A stretch of 64,000 nucleotides of DNA from Bemisia tabaci. Lineage: Eukaryota > Arthropoda > Insecta > Hemiptera > Aleyrodidae. Within the stretch, counting starts at the first letter, position 1. Each line of letters begins with the position of its first letter. Made by a program: the position numbers and the translations under genes. Shown here one piece after another: positions 22,461-33,861 of this stretch. The notes under the pieces were generated by a model, which was given only the letters and a program-made list of their open reading frames with translations, made no database searches and was not told where the DNA came from. The stretch covers positions 27,701,131-27,765,130 of the forward strand of contig NC_092795.1 of assembly GCF_918797505.1 (NCBI RefSeq), read 5' to 3'.

Positions 22461-22769
22461 CTAGAAAGAAAACAAAGAAACAGCTGAAACAAGGCTAAAA
22501 TACATAAAATTATACGGGACGTTTCGGTGTCTCACGACACTATTATCACCGCTAAAAACTGTAAAGCGCAAAAATAAAAAAGAAATTAAAATCAAACGAA
22601 ACCGGCACGGTGTTACATGGTGTTGCTATGAAAGAACTTTCAATGTCTTTTTTATTTTTGTACTTTACTGTTTTTAGCGGTCGATAATGGTGTCGTGAGA
22701 CACCGAAACGTCCCGTATAATTTAATGTATTCTAGCCTTGTTCCCACTGTTTCCTTGTTTTCTTTCTAC
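22461..22769. mobile_element. Inverted-repeat element, about 309 bp
   Basis: CTAGAAAGAAAACAAAG on the left mirrors CTTGTTTTCTTTCTA on the right. Inside, TATACGGGACGTTTCGGTGT then CTCACGACAC is mirrored by GTGTCGTGAGACACCG. Arms are about 115 bp with an 80 bp centre. No frame of note. Confidence 0.65.
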
Positions 22770-23879
22770 TGTTACCGTTTTGAACTGCCTGTGTATGTCT
22801 TTGTTCTTCTATCTATATCTATCTATATCCACTTAGAATCTATCCTAATTATTACCGGTAGAATCCGACATCCTGGCGGAAGCGAAGCAAAGCTAAAGGG
22901 CCTTTTCGAGGGAGCAAGCGTTAAACCTGTTTTCACTCCGAAATAATTTGATCCCTCGCCAAGTCACTCAGCTTTGCTATCTATTAAACGTCGACCCCTA
23001 CCGTTTATCCGAGTTTCTTTCCTCTCGTTTTTCGATTGTCGAATCGTTTTCGGGGGATCTAGATCGATAAATAACATTGCCAAGATAGGGAATCATCGAT
23101 GAAGGTCGTTCGATAATCGAGTGCTGGGCGGAGAATCCTGGCAGCGCACTTTAAAGTGGTACCCTCTGTGGATAAGAAGAGAAGCGTAATTAGCCCTTGC
23201 GTTTAACACTAGGGATCCCCGTTGCAAGATCGCGCTTTTCACCGTGGAACACAGTGGAGCGAGGCGTTGCATGAGTAAGTTTGACCATGAAATTTGGACT
23301 AAAACTGCGGATTTTGATGTGCGTTTCGCCACATTGTGAACTTCAATGGGTATTACTCGTGGGACATTTTACGAAAAAACCAAAGGAAACACTTTTTAAC
23401 ATTTTTGTTTTGTGTTCTGAAATATGAGCTTTTAAAGTTTCAATACCAAGGCCAGCCTTTTCTATCGACTTGCACTATACTGTGCGGCAGAGCGGGCAGA
23501 GATGCTGAATTTAGGGAGGTGGATCCGTTTGCCAGAAAAGACATTTAAAAATGATTATACGGTTTAAAGTTGGATCAGCAAAAACCAAGATGAATGTGTT
23601 CAAATGTCCGATTTGCACCGCTTTTTAACGCAAAATTCATCGTATCCCGCATGAAAGAACGTAACCAAATTTAAACACTGCGAAATTTTAACTATCAAAT
23701 TTTTACTTTACTAGGGAACTGCTGCGCATTTAAGAATGAAAATTTTACTGATTTTTCCGCTAATGACCCGCAAATGAGTCATACAATTCTTTTTTTATAT
23801 TTTTTTTTAAAGAACAAACTGATGTCTCCAGGATTTGACTGCATAGAAATCAGAGCAGACCCCCCAATGTCAATATACT
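22770..23879. other. Mixed stretch, no gene seen
   Basis: A CTATCTATAT microsatellite lies at about 22808-22830. Several ATCGAT-like sites occur at 23055-23125. Frames are short and overlap on opposite strands. Confidence 0.35.
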
Positions 23880-24200
23880 GAATCCGCCTTTTTCCTTCCG
23901 GGGACCACGCACTGACGCGTCAGGGCGCAACGCATAAAGTGGCTGGACGTTATGAATATCGCTATAATGTCAAGAGACGAGGGGGTCAGGGAACAAATTG
24001 GGGTGGAGGACGTGGAAGAGGGGAGCAAAAAGCAGGGGCACCCGATTCAAAGCGCCTCGCACAAAAGAAGACACTGCTTCATTGTGGAACGTGGCTCGCG
24101 CGTTTCGCTTTCGCGCGGACTCCGTTGTTGCCTGGTGTGGCCGTGGAACCCCAAACAGGGCGAGAGCTAAAGCGCTTCCAGAGGTTTCCCATCATCGACA
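23880..24200. other. GC-rich island, candidate regulatory element
   Basis: A CpG-rich block. Three + strand frames of 72-96 codons overlap in different phases, which shows a lack of stops from high GC and not a gene. No domain was recognised. Confidence 0.3.
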
Positions 24201-25530
24201 GTTTAAGAAAGTTTATACTTGTCAAATAAACTCAAAATCGACCGATGTGACGGAAATCAATGTTTATAGTGCACATTAGGATCACTACATTTAAACATCT
24301 TGCTTACGAAAAAAACAATTTCAGTGTGGCTCAAATCGCCTATCTTCCGATAACCAAGTTATGTTGAACGATACGAACTTTCCTCCCAATCTATAACGTC
24401 TTATTCGTAAACCTGTCTGGAAAAATGGCGCTGAGAAAATATTGATTTGTAAAGAATACTGAAATTGATTAGCGGTTTCTTTGCTACGAATATTTTTAAA
24501 TTTTTGGCAAGCAAGAAGTTTGAACTACCGGACACAATAAATGCTGATTTTTCACGTGTATGAGTTCAATTTGCAAATTTTGGACGTTTTCACCGTATTT
24601 TGTGGTCAATTTTGGTGAGGAAATACGTGTCGTGGCGTTAAATGTTTTACTTTGTCCAGTGGTCCATGGTAAATGTAGTCTCCGATCGAGTCACTGTGTA
24701 GTTATCGCGGGAGGCAACGATTATGTAACGTATGTATACTTTTACAAACTATAAAATTTACGATACCACTCATTCAATTCATTTTTATTTGGAATGGTGT
24801 GAGTTAAGTTGTCTTAGGTTGTGATCGTAATACTTCTTTGACTCACGATCTCCTTGATATTGCCTTAAGTGTAGGGATTTTAATGAACATGAGGAACTGT
24901 TGAGGAGGTTTCAAGTCATGACGTTTTCAGGTGTGCCCTAACCTAAAAAGTAAATTTTTTGACCTTCAATCTTCAAACCATCGTTAGTTTGATTGGGATT
25001 GAAATTCTCGGATGTTCTTTCCTCAAAATATTTGCAGAAAACTTCTCGGTGCTCTGTTATCAATAACTCCTTTTTAGGTTATTTTGGACTGAGGTCTCTC
25101 TTTATCCTTGGACGGTTATGTATGGACCGCGTTAAACAGAAAGGAACCAAGCAACATCAGCCATTGCCAAATTTAACAGGGGAATTTGATTTTTTACGAG
25201 AGAACGTTTGTGCGGATTCCTTTGAAAATTTTAAGGAATTTGCTTTGTATCATGGAGAAAATTCCTAGAAATTTGCATAAAAATCTGCACAGCCGTTTTC
25301 ATGTAAAAAATTAAATTGCCCGATTAAATTTGGCAATACCTGATGTGGCTTGGTTCCTTTCTTTTTAACGTGGTCCATATAATGCATTCACATTCTGTTC
25401 TGTACCTCTCAATTCAACCAATTATTGAAAGAACACCAAACCTCTTTATGGCGGAAATCAAAGGTTTCCGAAAACTTGGCAACTTTAAGTCCGTACCCCA
25501 ACATCCCTTTACTATCACGCAAGGGGGTGG
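24201..25530. other. AT-rich stretch, no gene seen
   Basis: A 91-codon frame at 24993-25268 and a 64-codon one at 24560-24754 have no domain or splice-site support. Confidence 0.35.
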
Positions 25531-26110
25531 GGGAGGGGTCCCTGGACGGCGCGTCGCGTCGTCGACTGTCACTCCAAAGTCGGCCTAGAAGATTGATGGT
25601 CTTCCTTGCATTTCCCAACCCCCATGACGGAGGAGCAGGGGGTGGTTGATCAGAAACGTCGTCGCGCCACTGTCCATCGGGGGATGAAATGCCAAGAATG
25701 TACGTGCCCCGTAACGCGCGCAGGGTCGGCAGATTTGCAAGAAACCACCCCCAGGCAAACATTTCGTCACCCTGCCGACAAAAAAACGTAACTATTCTTC
25801 GAGATGATTCCGGGAAAATATAGATTTATACGGGCCGTATGGCTAATCCGATAATGGACTTACGTTTTTATGTCACAGGAGTAACGGTTCCATCGGGCGC
25901 GTACTGTGAGTGTGGCATTGCTGCGCTTCGAGGGTGCGTCTTATTAAATTCAACCCCCCCCCTCCCCCTCCGAAGGATGAATTAAATGCGTCGCCGGGGA
26001 TGGTTGACAGTTGAGGTAACCGAAAGGTTGATTGAGGATTCGACCTTCGGAGCAACTGAATGCGGGGTATTGAGTTTTGATCCGATCCGGCGGGTCGGTC
26101 ATTGACCCCA
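25531..26110. other. Two GC-rich islands
   Basis: CpG-rich blocks at 25531-25780 and 25880-26110, the second with a C-run (about 25954). TTAATTC-type and GAATTAAATGCG sites occur in the second. Frames on both strands overlap freely; the 117-codon minus frame (25409-25762) has no domain. Confidence 0.3.
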
Positions 26111-26114
26111 ATTT

Positions 26115-26256
26115 CAGTTGGATTACATTTTGCAATGAGAGACCACTATCTTTAGCTTTTCATTAAAAGCACCTTTTTGCATAGGAAAAGCAATGGCATA
26201 CATGTTGTTTCTAAAATGAACCAGAAACCTCTTCATTGCAAAATGCGGTCCAGTTA
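26115..26256. mobile_element. Family T MITE, short form
   Basis: AGTTGGATTACATTTTGCAA then TGAGAGACCA on the left pairs with CTCTTCATTGCAAAATGCGG then TCCAGTT on the right. 142 bp. The inner phrase CTATCTTTAGCTTTTCA is shared with 59156. Confidence 0.55.
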
Positions 26257-26980
26257 GTGAAAAGTTCGGAACGTGGGAGCGACTAAGCAAAGAGAAGGAC
26301 AAATTCAATCGGAATCAGTCTGACTGCATTTCACGTCGTTCGATTTTCTCTCTTGATTTAATTTTTTGAAATAAATGGCCCAACTACTTGAAGCCTCAAC
26401 ATTTACTCTAAATTCACACTAAGTTTTTGAGGATATACTCAAAAAGTTGAAGGTTCAGTCCTCCTTAGCTGTCTGTTTAAAAAATGAAATAGCAAAAAAA
26501 TTTAACTACCCTTGGCAATCAGGAAAACTACAATTTCTGCCTTGGTTTAGAAATAACATACGTGCCAAGTAGAGTTCAGACGCAGATATATGTTTTTATT
26601 TGTGGACCAGAAATTGTAATTCTTAATTGCAAAATGAAGTCAAATTAGTTTACGTTAAGCTGTTTCCGGTTAGGTTTATCCAATTTCAAACAAAAAATTG
26701 GTTGCGCCTGAGAAAATATGTATGTTCTTGTGTTACCCACGGTTAAAATAACGCAAACTAAAATAAAATTTGTGTATATTATTCAGGTACAGCTTTTTAT
26801 GTCAAAAGATTTAACAACAGTGGAGCTTTTGAATCGCCGCAATCGAAAATTTCTTCTTGCCGACTTCACCATCGATTTTTATTTCAATAGCCCCGTCAAT
26901 TTTTCCCCACGCCAGAACGCTCGCCAAGTTACAGACCAACACTTCTTTTGTCAAAGGAGTTTCGAGGACTGCCAGTCCAG
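26257..26980. other. AT-rich stretch, no gene seen
   Basis: It has part of a worn family T end (AATTGCAAAATGAAGTC at about 26624). The start of the 317-codon frame discussed with the next island lies here. Confidence 0.35.
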
Positions 26981-27660
26981 AAATCCCCCAAAGCTCAGAT
27001 TCGCGCAGAGGAGGCCTCTCAGATCGTTTGAACCCGTCGAGCTCTCCACTAGCCCCACGAACGAAGAGAGCTCTCCGTCGAATCATCGCATTCCTGACAA
27101 AAGGGCGTTACCACCTTTCGAGATGACCCCTGTTGTCAATACAATTCCATACTTTCTGTGGCTCATCCCTAAGTATACTTGCGGTTCTCTGTCGTCCGAG
27201 CGACGGAATGCCCATCGGGGCCGGCCACTTATCATCCAGATCGCTCTCCGCCTCGGTGGAAAACTGAGACACTCGTTAGCGATGATTTGCAAGCAGAGGA
27301 GGCAAAAACCGCGTATGTCCAATTTGAATGACGTTGAGATATGTGGTTTTGGCGCGGCGCGGAGTGTTTCTCTCTCGCCGGTGGCGGGGAGATCGCTCGA
27401 GATGTCGCTCAACAATCCGAGAAGTGTCTGGACGTTGAAAATGACGTACTTAGAGCGTCGGGCGTCCCACTCGCCCATTTCCATTTTCCGCGGGATCGGA
27501 AGCGGTGCCTTTCAATGTCCGCGTCTCGCAGCGGGACAAATGCCCGACGTCTCGCCGTCCGCCGTCCCCAAATCGCATCGTATTTTCGCCCTCCCGCGTC
27601 CGGAGAACGCGAAAGTTCGGAGGAATCCAAGGTGGACCGAGATAAACGCTCACCTTGATT
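26981..27660. promoter_or_regulatory. Longest GC-rich island; holds the longest ORF by chance
   Basis: Some 680 bp of CpG-rich DNA. A + strand frame runs 26718-27671 (317 codons) and is the longest in the window. Its first third is translated AT-rich DNA, its body is Arg/Ser/Pro-rich without any domain I know, and the minus strand is also open for 133, 103 and 91 codons here. Few stop codons are expected in such CpG-rich DNA. I read it as non-coding, perhaps regulatory; a lineage-specific gene is not excluded. Confidence 0.3.
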
Positions 27661-27764
27661 TTCGATACTAGAATGCATTGTAATTTGGCCCGAGTTCATC
27701 AGGAAGGAACCAATCCACATTAAGTTGAAAGTGAGAAAAAGAGGTTTGAAGTTTTATTCCTGCA

Positions 27765-27990
27765 CACTGGAAAAAAACACGTTGGATCTAGAGTCCACAC
27801 TCTTAAAAACATTGACAAGAAAAAATACTCTTGATTCAATCGGATTTTTCCTTGAATCAAAACGAAATCCGCTTAAATTAAAAGGCTTGGTTCTTGATTT
27901 AAGCTAGATTCTGATTGAATCAAGAGTCCTTTTTCTTGTCGATGTTTTTAGGAGTCTGGACTCTAGATCCAATGTGTTTTATTTCCAGTG
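27765..27990. mobile_element. MITE, family G copy
   Basis: CACTGGAAAAAAACACG, TTGGATCTAGAGTCCAC on the left and CTGGACTCTAGATCCAAT then GTGTTTTATTTCCAGTG on the right. 226 bp. Flanks are CA and TA. The 60-codon frame at 27725-27907 is the element's own arm. Confidence 0.8.
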
Positions 27991-28369
27991 TAGCTGTGTT
28001 TCACAATCGTCGCTTGTAGTTTATTTTTTCGCAGAGACACAAGTAAACTTTATGGCTTGATATTTATACAGTATATTCTACTGATGGATGAAAAAAATCA
28101 AGGAAGTTTTCAAGAAACACCTTTGAATAGTTCTCCAAAGAAAAATTAATAAATATAGAAGGACTGGAAGTCCACAACGTCGCAAATGGAGATACATACC
28201 TGGTCTCGCATTTTAGTCATCGAAATGTTAATTTCCTTCTGCCATACGTTTTATCTGCTCCATATAGTTTCATTACTCACTTAAAAATATTTACTCATCT
28301 GTCCTTCATATGACTCCAATAAATAAGTTTTCTTTAATTGAAATTAAAAATGCGTTACTCACTTACGCG
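27991..28369. other. AT-rich stretch, no gene seen
   Basis: No repeat partner or exon signal was found. Confidence 0.4.
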
Positions 28370-28720
28370 ATCGCGTCGGGTGCTTACGTTATAAGAACTC
28401 ACCGTGAGAGGTGTTCAGATTCAATCTGGCAGTAACGAGCGAACGCAGGTCGGATTTTCTCGCACGGTTGCCGGTTCGACATGGAATGAATTAAATTCCA
28501 TCCGTAGCTAGGCTATTTGCCAGACGTCGAGCCCGACTTGGCAGCGCGGGAAAACGCCGTGCGTGGTAAGTAGCGCGGGAAGCGTCCCTTTTAAGTGACA
28601 CTACACCGTTCCGGAACCGGGCTTCGGGCTCGGAGTGGATCATTTTCGCCCTCGAGGAGGCGGCGGCGGGGGCGGCGTTTGAAATGTTGCTGCAATTTTC
28701 GAACCCGAAGACGGGATTGC
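28370..28720. other. GC-rich island, candidate regulatory element
   Basis: CpG-rich, with GCGATCGCG at about 28366 and GGAATGAATTAAATTCC at about 28482 (a palindromic homeodomain-like site). A GGCGGCGGCGGGGGCGGCG patch at about 28657 precedes the next MITE. Confidence 0.3.
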
Positions 28721-28973
28721 TACTGTGCTAAGGAACAACGCCTTATGAACATTCAAGCGTTGCCAAATTTCCCAGGTTAAAACATCTATTTTTGAGGAAA
28801 GTTATGTGTTTTTTTCATTAAAATATTCAGATAATTTAGCTTAAATTGCGAATAATATCATCGCCAAATTTTGAAGAAATATATTGAGAAATTTTGCCAG
28901 TAATTTGGTGTTTTGTTCGTGGAAATATGGCAACGCCCGATGGGACATACTGCGTTTTTCCTTAGCACGGCAG
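28721..28973. mobile_element. MITE, family N copy
   Basis: Left end TACTGTGCTAAGGAACAACG then CCTTATGAACATTC and GTTGCCAAATTTC. Right end TGGCAACGCCCG then TTTTTCCTTAGCACGGCAG. 253 bp, no coding capacity. Confidence 0.7.
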
Positions 28974-28974
28974 A

Positions 28975-29164
28975 GCGGATCGCGGGACCCTTCAATTATT
29001 CAAAGAGTTCGCTCAGCTCCATCATCGCGACCTATCGACGTACCGCCCGCCAAGACAGATGTTTATTTGCTCCGATGGGGTCCCCTCGAACCGGGGATTT
29101 TCTGTTCAACTGGAGGCTCTCCGGCTGAATTTGTCGTTTTCCGGACGGAGGAACCAGAGCCCTT
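28975..29164. other. Short GC-rich island
   Basis: A CpG-rich patch with an overlapping 138-codon + frame (28884-29300) that spans a MITE end, the island and a tandem repeat, so it is judged accidental. Confidence 0.25.
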
Positions 29165-29540
29165 TAATACCCAGCGTAGCGCAGTGTGGAATGCGATTTT
29201 ACCTCAAAACTTAACACTGTGTCAATTTGACTTAATTTTCTGGGTATTGGTCGTGAGACAAACATCTCGAAAACACGGCTCCCGATTTCAGGCTTCATGA
29301 ATGTCACAAACGGAATGATAGAACGAATGTATAGAAATAATGCGGGAATGTCAATACCCAGAGTAGTGCAATGTGAAGTGCGATTTTACCTCAAATTTTA
29401 GTCAATGTGTCAATTTGACTTAATTTTGTCGATACTGGTCTTGGGACAAACATTTCGAGAACACGGCTCCAGATTTCACGCTTCATGAATGTCACAAACG
29501 GAATGAGTGAGCGAAGGTAAAAAAAGAATCCGGGAATGAG
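29165..29540 (+). repeat. Two-copy tandem duplication, 186 bp unit
   Basis: TAATACCCAGCGTAG opens unit 1 and TCAATACCCAGAGTAG opens unit 2 at 29351. Both contain GTGCGATTTTACCTCAAA-like, TGTCAATTTGACTTAATTTT, ACACGGCTCC and CTTCATGAATGTCACAAACG. Identity is near 85 percent by eye. Confidence 0.75.
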
Positions 29541-30960
29541 TTGACCAAAGATTACGAAAAATGTTACTAAATTTTAATGTCTCTGCCCGATAGTAACATC
29601 TAAGACCTGAGATTGCGCAACTCTATGTATAGTAGGACTTAAAGAGATTGAACTTAAATCTTCTGCACGGTTGAACAGTGCACTCGAAGAATTCAATTTG
29701 TCACAGGCATACAACTGTGCTCTTTATTTTTTAAAATGTTGCCGACATTTGCGTGCAATAAGGAGGAACATTGGCGAAATTTTTGGTTACAGGTGCACAC
29801 ACTCACCTGTGCAAAATATTACTTCGAAAGGGAAATATTGCAACGCAGAAATGTAGTTATATTTCTCTTCGTGGTAATCGAGAGATTTGGTCAGAGGCAG
29901 GTTTGGAGCACAATTTCATGAATTTTATAATTCTGACATTTTGTGATTTTTCTTTCGTTTTTTTAAAACTCTCTGTACTTGACTCGTGGGGTTTTGAAAC
30001 GTTTGAGATCGAAAAACTCAATTTTTAAGTATTGGACCATTGATGGTTTTGAAAAATAAGTTATGATTTTCCCAAAAAAACAATTCCTAACATCTTTGCT
30101 GCTCTGCCAAAAATGTGTCATCTCAAGTTTATTTGCACTCTTATTTTTTCTTCATATTATTAATCGGAGTGTATTTATGTTCCAGGTGCAAAGTTTTAGA
30201 AAAAACAACGTATGAATAATCAGCCCATTCTCTGTAAGTACCGTCATACTTTTAGTTTTGCTGATTAAAAGCACAATTTGTTTTCTATCGGAATGATATA
30301 TTTCTTTTAATTTCTATTATTCGTACCAGTCATATGATTCACGCATAAAATATATATATTGTACGTTTATTGCTTTTTAAAATTAAGTGACCTCCCAAAT
30401 CCTCCATTTCTCGGTTTCCAATTCTAGAATACGGCGATGTTACGCTTCCCACTGCAAATAGGGTAAGATTCGAATCTCTTTGGTTCGTTACCAGTCTTCT
30501 TGCTAGCCGTCTAACTTCTTCGTAATTCAGAGTAATTGATATAATTGTAATCTTGAAACTTTTCTAGAATTTAATGGTGTTTTTGGAACATTTTATGATT
30601 TTATTTTTCTTCATTGGCTGCAAACTTTGAGATCCCAGGAAATTTGTCTCGATAATTGTGGAAAAATCCACGTGTCTGCAGCTTACAAATTTTCATAAAT
30701 TTCGAGAGTTTCTGATGGGGAAAAAAAATTACGTTTATTTCGCTGAATATCGCTTTTTAGGCGCTTTTATTGTCGCTTAGGAAGCTCGAATTTTTACACG
30801 CAAATATCGTCAATTCTTCACTTACGAGCTACAATCAGATACTTCCACTGTTCCTCCAAATGCTACGTGAAAAGTTGACCAAAATACACCTGCTCCCTGG
30901 TTCCTAACCTTGTCCAAGCGGTCCATTCAAACCATTGATTACACAGAAGCCCTACCTCAC
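29541..30960. other. AT-rich stretch, no gene seen
   Basis: Frames of 61-85 codons overlap in different phases near 29671-30028 with no domain. ATTCGAAT-type sequence near 30470 was considered as a tRNA arm and rejected. Confidence 0.35.
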
Positions 30961-31385
30961 CGCAAAATCCCTACCCCAACTGGGCCGTGAGTTGCGCTGG
31001 ACCGTGTTCGCTGGCAGTTTTTTACGGCTGCGGCGACCGGTCGGGCGAAGTAAGGGGGTTGGGGGCTAGTCTCGGAGGTAATTCGAAGTTGTTAGCGGAT
31101 CGTTCGCCTACTTTAAATGCTGTCTGCGTCCACCCTCTTCGGGGCCGACAAGCAGTTAGGCGACTATTTCCGTTTCCGCCCCCAAGGGGCAAACACCCTC
31201 CGAATCGGGGAGCGTGCGCTGCCGTTTGATTGATAACCGCCCAAACAACCGCTCGGTGATCCCGCCCTCTGATTCCTCATCCCTCCGGGCCGCGGGATGC
31301 CATCGTAGCACGAATTACTCACCTGAGGTTTGCTCTTTTTCCTTCGGAAATCAGGCCGTCTAGGGCCCCACGCCTGGAGCAAGTG
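30961..31385. other. GC-rich island, candidate regulatory element
   Basis: A strong CpG-rich block. Opposed frames of 80 and 72 codons overlap. The phrase CCCCAAGGGGC at about 31181 is a small palindrome. No domain was found. Confidence 0.3.
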
Positions 31386-32528
31386 GAACGAAGCAGTTTC
31401 CTATATCCAGAAAAACATTTGAGAACTCTTTTTGGTAATAAGGCATGTAAGGCTTTCAATGCTGCTGAAATTGTGATACGCAGTTCTTTGATTACGAGTA
31501 ATTCATCCGAAAGCTCTGCTATGAATCTTTCCCCTTGAATCTAATGCGAATTTTTTCTCACTTCAGTGTGGGAGTAAGTCGACCGCAAGAAAATTTTATT
31601 TGCTACAAATGGTATTAAAAATTGCTCGATTTGCAGCATCGCAAACTACATACGCTTTCTTACCAAAGGAGTCCTCGAATCAAAGCGTGGTACTTGGATT
31701 TAAATAAACGATTGTTGTAGAACGATTCAACCTTATGTATCAAGATTCCCGGACTACAGTCCGTTTGATCCTTTATTATTTCAGTGCGTGTACAAAATGA
31801 GGGCTGCCATACAAATTGTACAATTTCGCAATGTTATTAAATTTTCAGATTCTTATTGTTGCTTTATTGCACAACCCTGCAAAATTTCCTAAAATTCATG
31901 ATTTAGACTCAACAAAACTTGGCTATCTCCTTACAAACTTTCTCAAAGTTGACAAATACATTTTTTTTCAAAGATTTAAATAACTCGTACCCACTACAAA
32001 CACAGTATAATTTTCATATATTTAAGTGATATCAATTTACAGACTTAAGTGGTCAGATAACATAGTGACGTCAGATAAAATTGTTCGTTGCAAATGCATA
32101 TTTTCCCGCAGAGGCTTTTCCCCCTTTCCAATAGCTCCCTCGCTGGACTATGTCTCTGTAAGAGCACTGGGATTCTCCGAACAGCCAAGATGGATAGATA
32201 TGTCGAAAGCCAACCTCTCAGCCCATTTTTATAAACCGTTCCTTATTCCTTCTCGAGAATTCTCCTCGATTCGCAATCTCGTCGGCCTCTGACCATGTTC
32301 CGGTCGTATTCCGACTTAATTTCCGCCCTGCCTGCAAAATAACCCCCTCGCTTTCCCCTCTCGCGTCGATAGACGCCCTAGTTCTAAAAGTAGGAGGTTG
32401 TCTTATTTTAGTTGCCGCTTTTCCTGAAAAAAAAATTCCCCCAAAAAATAAAGTTTTTTATATTCCCATCTTATGAGCGTATTTTAAATCATTCTGAAAT
32501 TAATGCTTATAAGTACTTAATTAAAAAT
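31386..32528. other. AT-rich stretch, no gene seen
   Basis: An 88-codon + frame at 32026-32292 has no domain. No repeat partner was found. Confidence 0.35.
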
Positions 32529-32812
32529 CTGCGATTTTTAATCACGGCTTTTTGAAAAATTTGGCAACATCAAATTAGCCTTAAACGGTATTTTTCTCAG
32601 CAGCTGTCTGCAAAGTACTGAAAAAGATGAAAAGCCTAGAAAAATCTATCGATCGAAAGTATAGAAATAGTGTGCACCAATTCGGGATCGGAGCGCCTTC
32701 AATTCGAGTGATACTTCCAGCGCAGTCGGAGAGTTAGTTTAGTTGCGTGACCTAACTTAACCCAACCTGACTCAATTGCGATCGGTTCCTGAGCATTGTG
32801 ACGGATCAGAAT
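32529..32812 (+). repeat. Dispersed 285 bp repeat (family R), copy 2
   Basis: The same-orientation partner of 18529-18815. It shares TCTATCGATCGAA, GGAGCGCCTTCAATTCGAGT and GTTGCGTGACCTAACTTAAC and ends GACGGATCAGAAT. Substitutions and small indels separate the two copies. Confidence 0.7.
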
Positions 32813-32949
32813 CATTAAACTCGGACATATTGAATCCAGTGAAGTAACCTCTTGATTGTAGTATTATTTAGAAAAATGTTTTGTCAATTCAACCCGTACA
32901 ACTGAATTTCTAAAACCATTATAATAAATATAATTTTATGTAAATATAA

Positions 32950-33123
32950 TACAGTAGATATCGGTTAATACGACATTCAAGAGGTCACGGGATTTCGTCG
33001 TATTAGCCGATATGTCGTATTAACCGTTGTCGTATTAACTTATGGAGTTTCGCCGGGGAAAACGAAATCCGATTAGCCGATATGTCTTATTAACCGATGT
33101 CGTATTAACCGATATCTACTGTA
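32950..33123. mobile_element. TA-flanked pogo-like MITE
   Basis: CAGTAGATATCGGTTAATAC then GACAT on the left and ATGTCGTATTAACCGATATC then TACTG on the right lie between TA duplications (32950-32951, 33122-33123). The inner part repeats GATTAGCCGATATGTC. CAGTAG termini with a TA target are typical of the pogo/Tigger branch of Tc1/mariner. 170 bp, so non-autonomous. Confidence 0.75.
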
Positions 33124-33861
33124 GTATACTCACACCGAATAAATATGTGAATCAATGGAATCCCTTTTAAAAGGTTCAAATTGCCACACAACACTCAAAA
33201 AACACTACGTGTACTGAATATCATTCGTTAAAATATTCTAGTTTTGAGTTTAATGATCATAATTATTCATTGATCTCACGTAATTTTTCTTGGATGTAAC
33301 AAAAGTTTCTTTTTGTTACAAAGCTCGGAGAGAGAACATTTCAGTTCTTACTTAACGCTGAAGTTTGTGATCCCAGAAACGGAATTTCGACTCAGCTAAT
33401 AGAAAAACCGAGAAACCTCGGTGTGTCCAGTCTGAACTGAAGTTCAGTGTTTTTTAAAACGTTTCTTCTCAATAAGAGCATCTCTGTTTTTCCTTTTCTC
33501 GCGAAAACGTCAGTCACTGGTACTCGGTTTTATCAGCAAAGCTCTCCGCAAGTAACGTTTTTTCTGTGTTTTGATAGCGTTGTCATGACAACGGATTGAA
33601 TAAATAAACTTCAAAGAGTCGACGGAAGAATAAGATAAGCGGAGGAATAACCTGTCCCTGACCCCTTGACCCGTTCTCGGCGGTTTACTTCTCGGGGTCC
33701 CGACGTTTGTGGTTTGAGGTATCGATTCGTTGCAGGAAGTTTGTCTATGTGAAGCGAACATATCGTTAGAGTCAGATTGTGTGAAACTCGGCCTCAATTC
33801 GTGGAGAAAAAAAAAGAAAAAACTTGAGTGACGCCGTTGACTTCGGTTATTATGACATACC
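33124..33861. other. AT-rich stretch, no gene seen
   Basis: A 149-codon minus frame (33510-33959) runs into the palindrome arm, has no domain and carries a low-complexity Phe run, so it was rejected as a gene. Confidence 0.35.

Noticed and set aside
28884..29300. 138-codon frame
   Set aside because: It joins the end of a MITE, a GC-rich patch and a tandem repeat, so it is not one gene.
30422..30550. Possible tRNA around ATTCGAAT
   Set aside because: No A box at the right distance on either strand, and the T stem does not pair.
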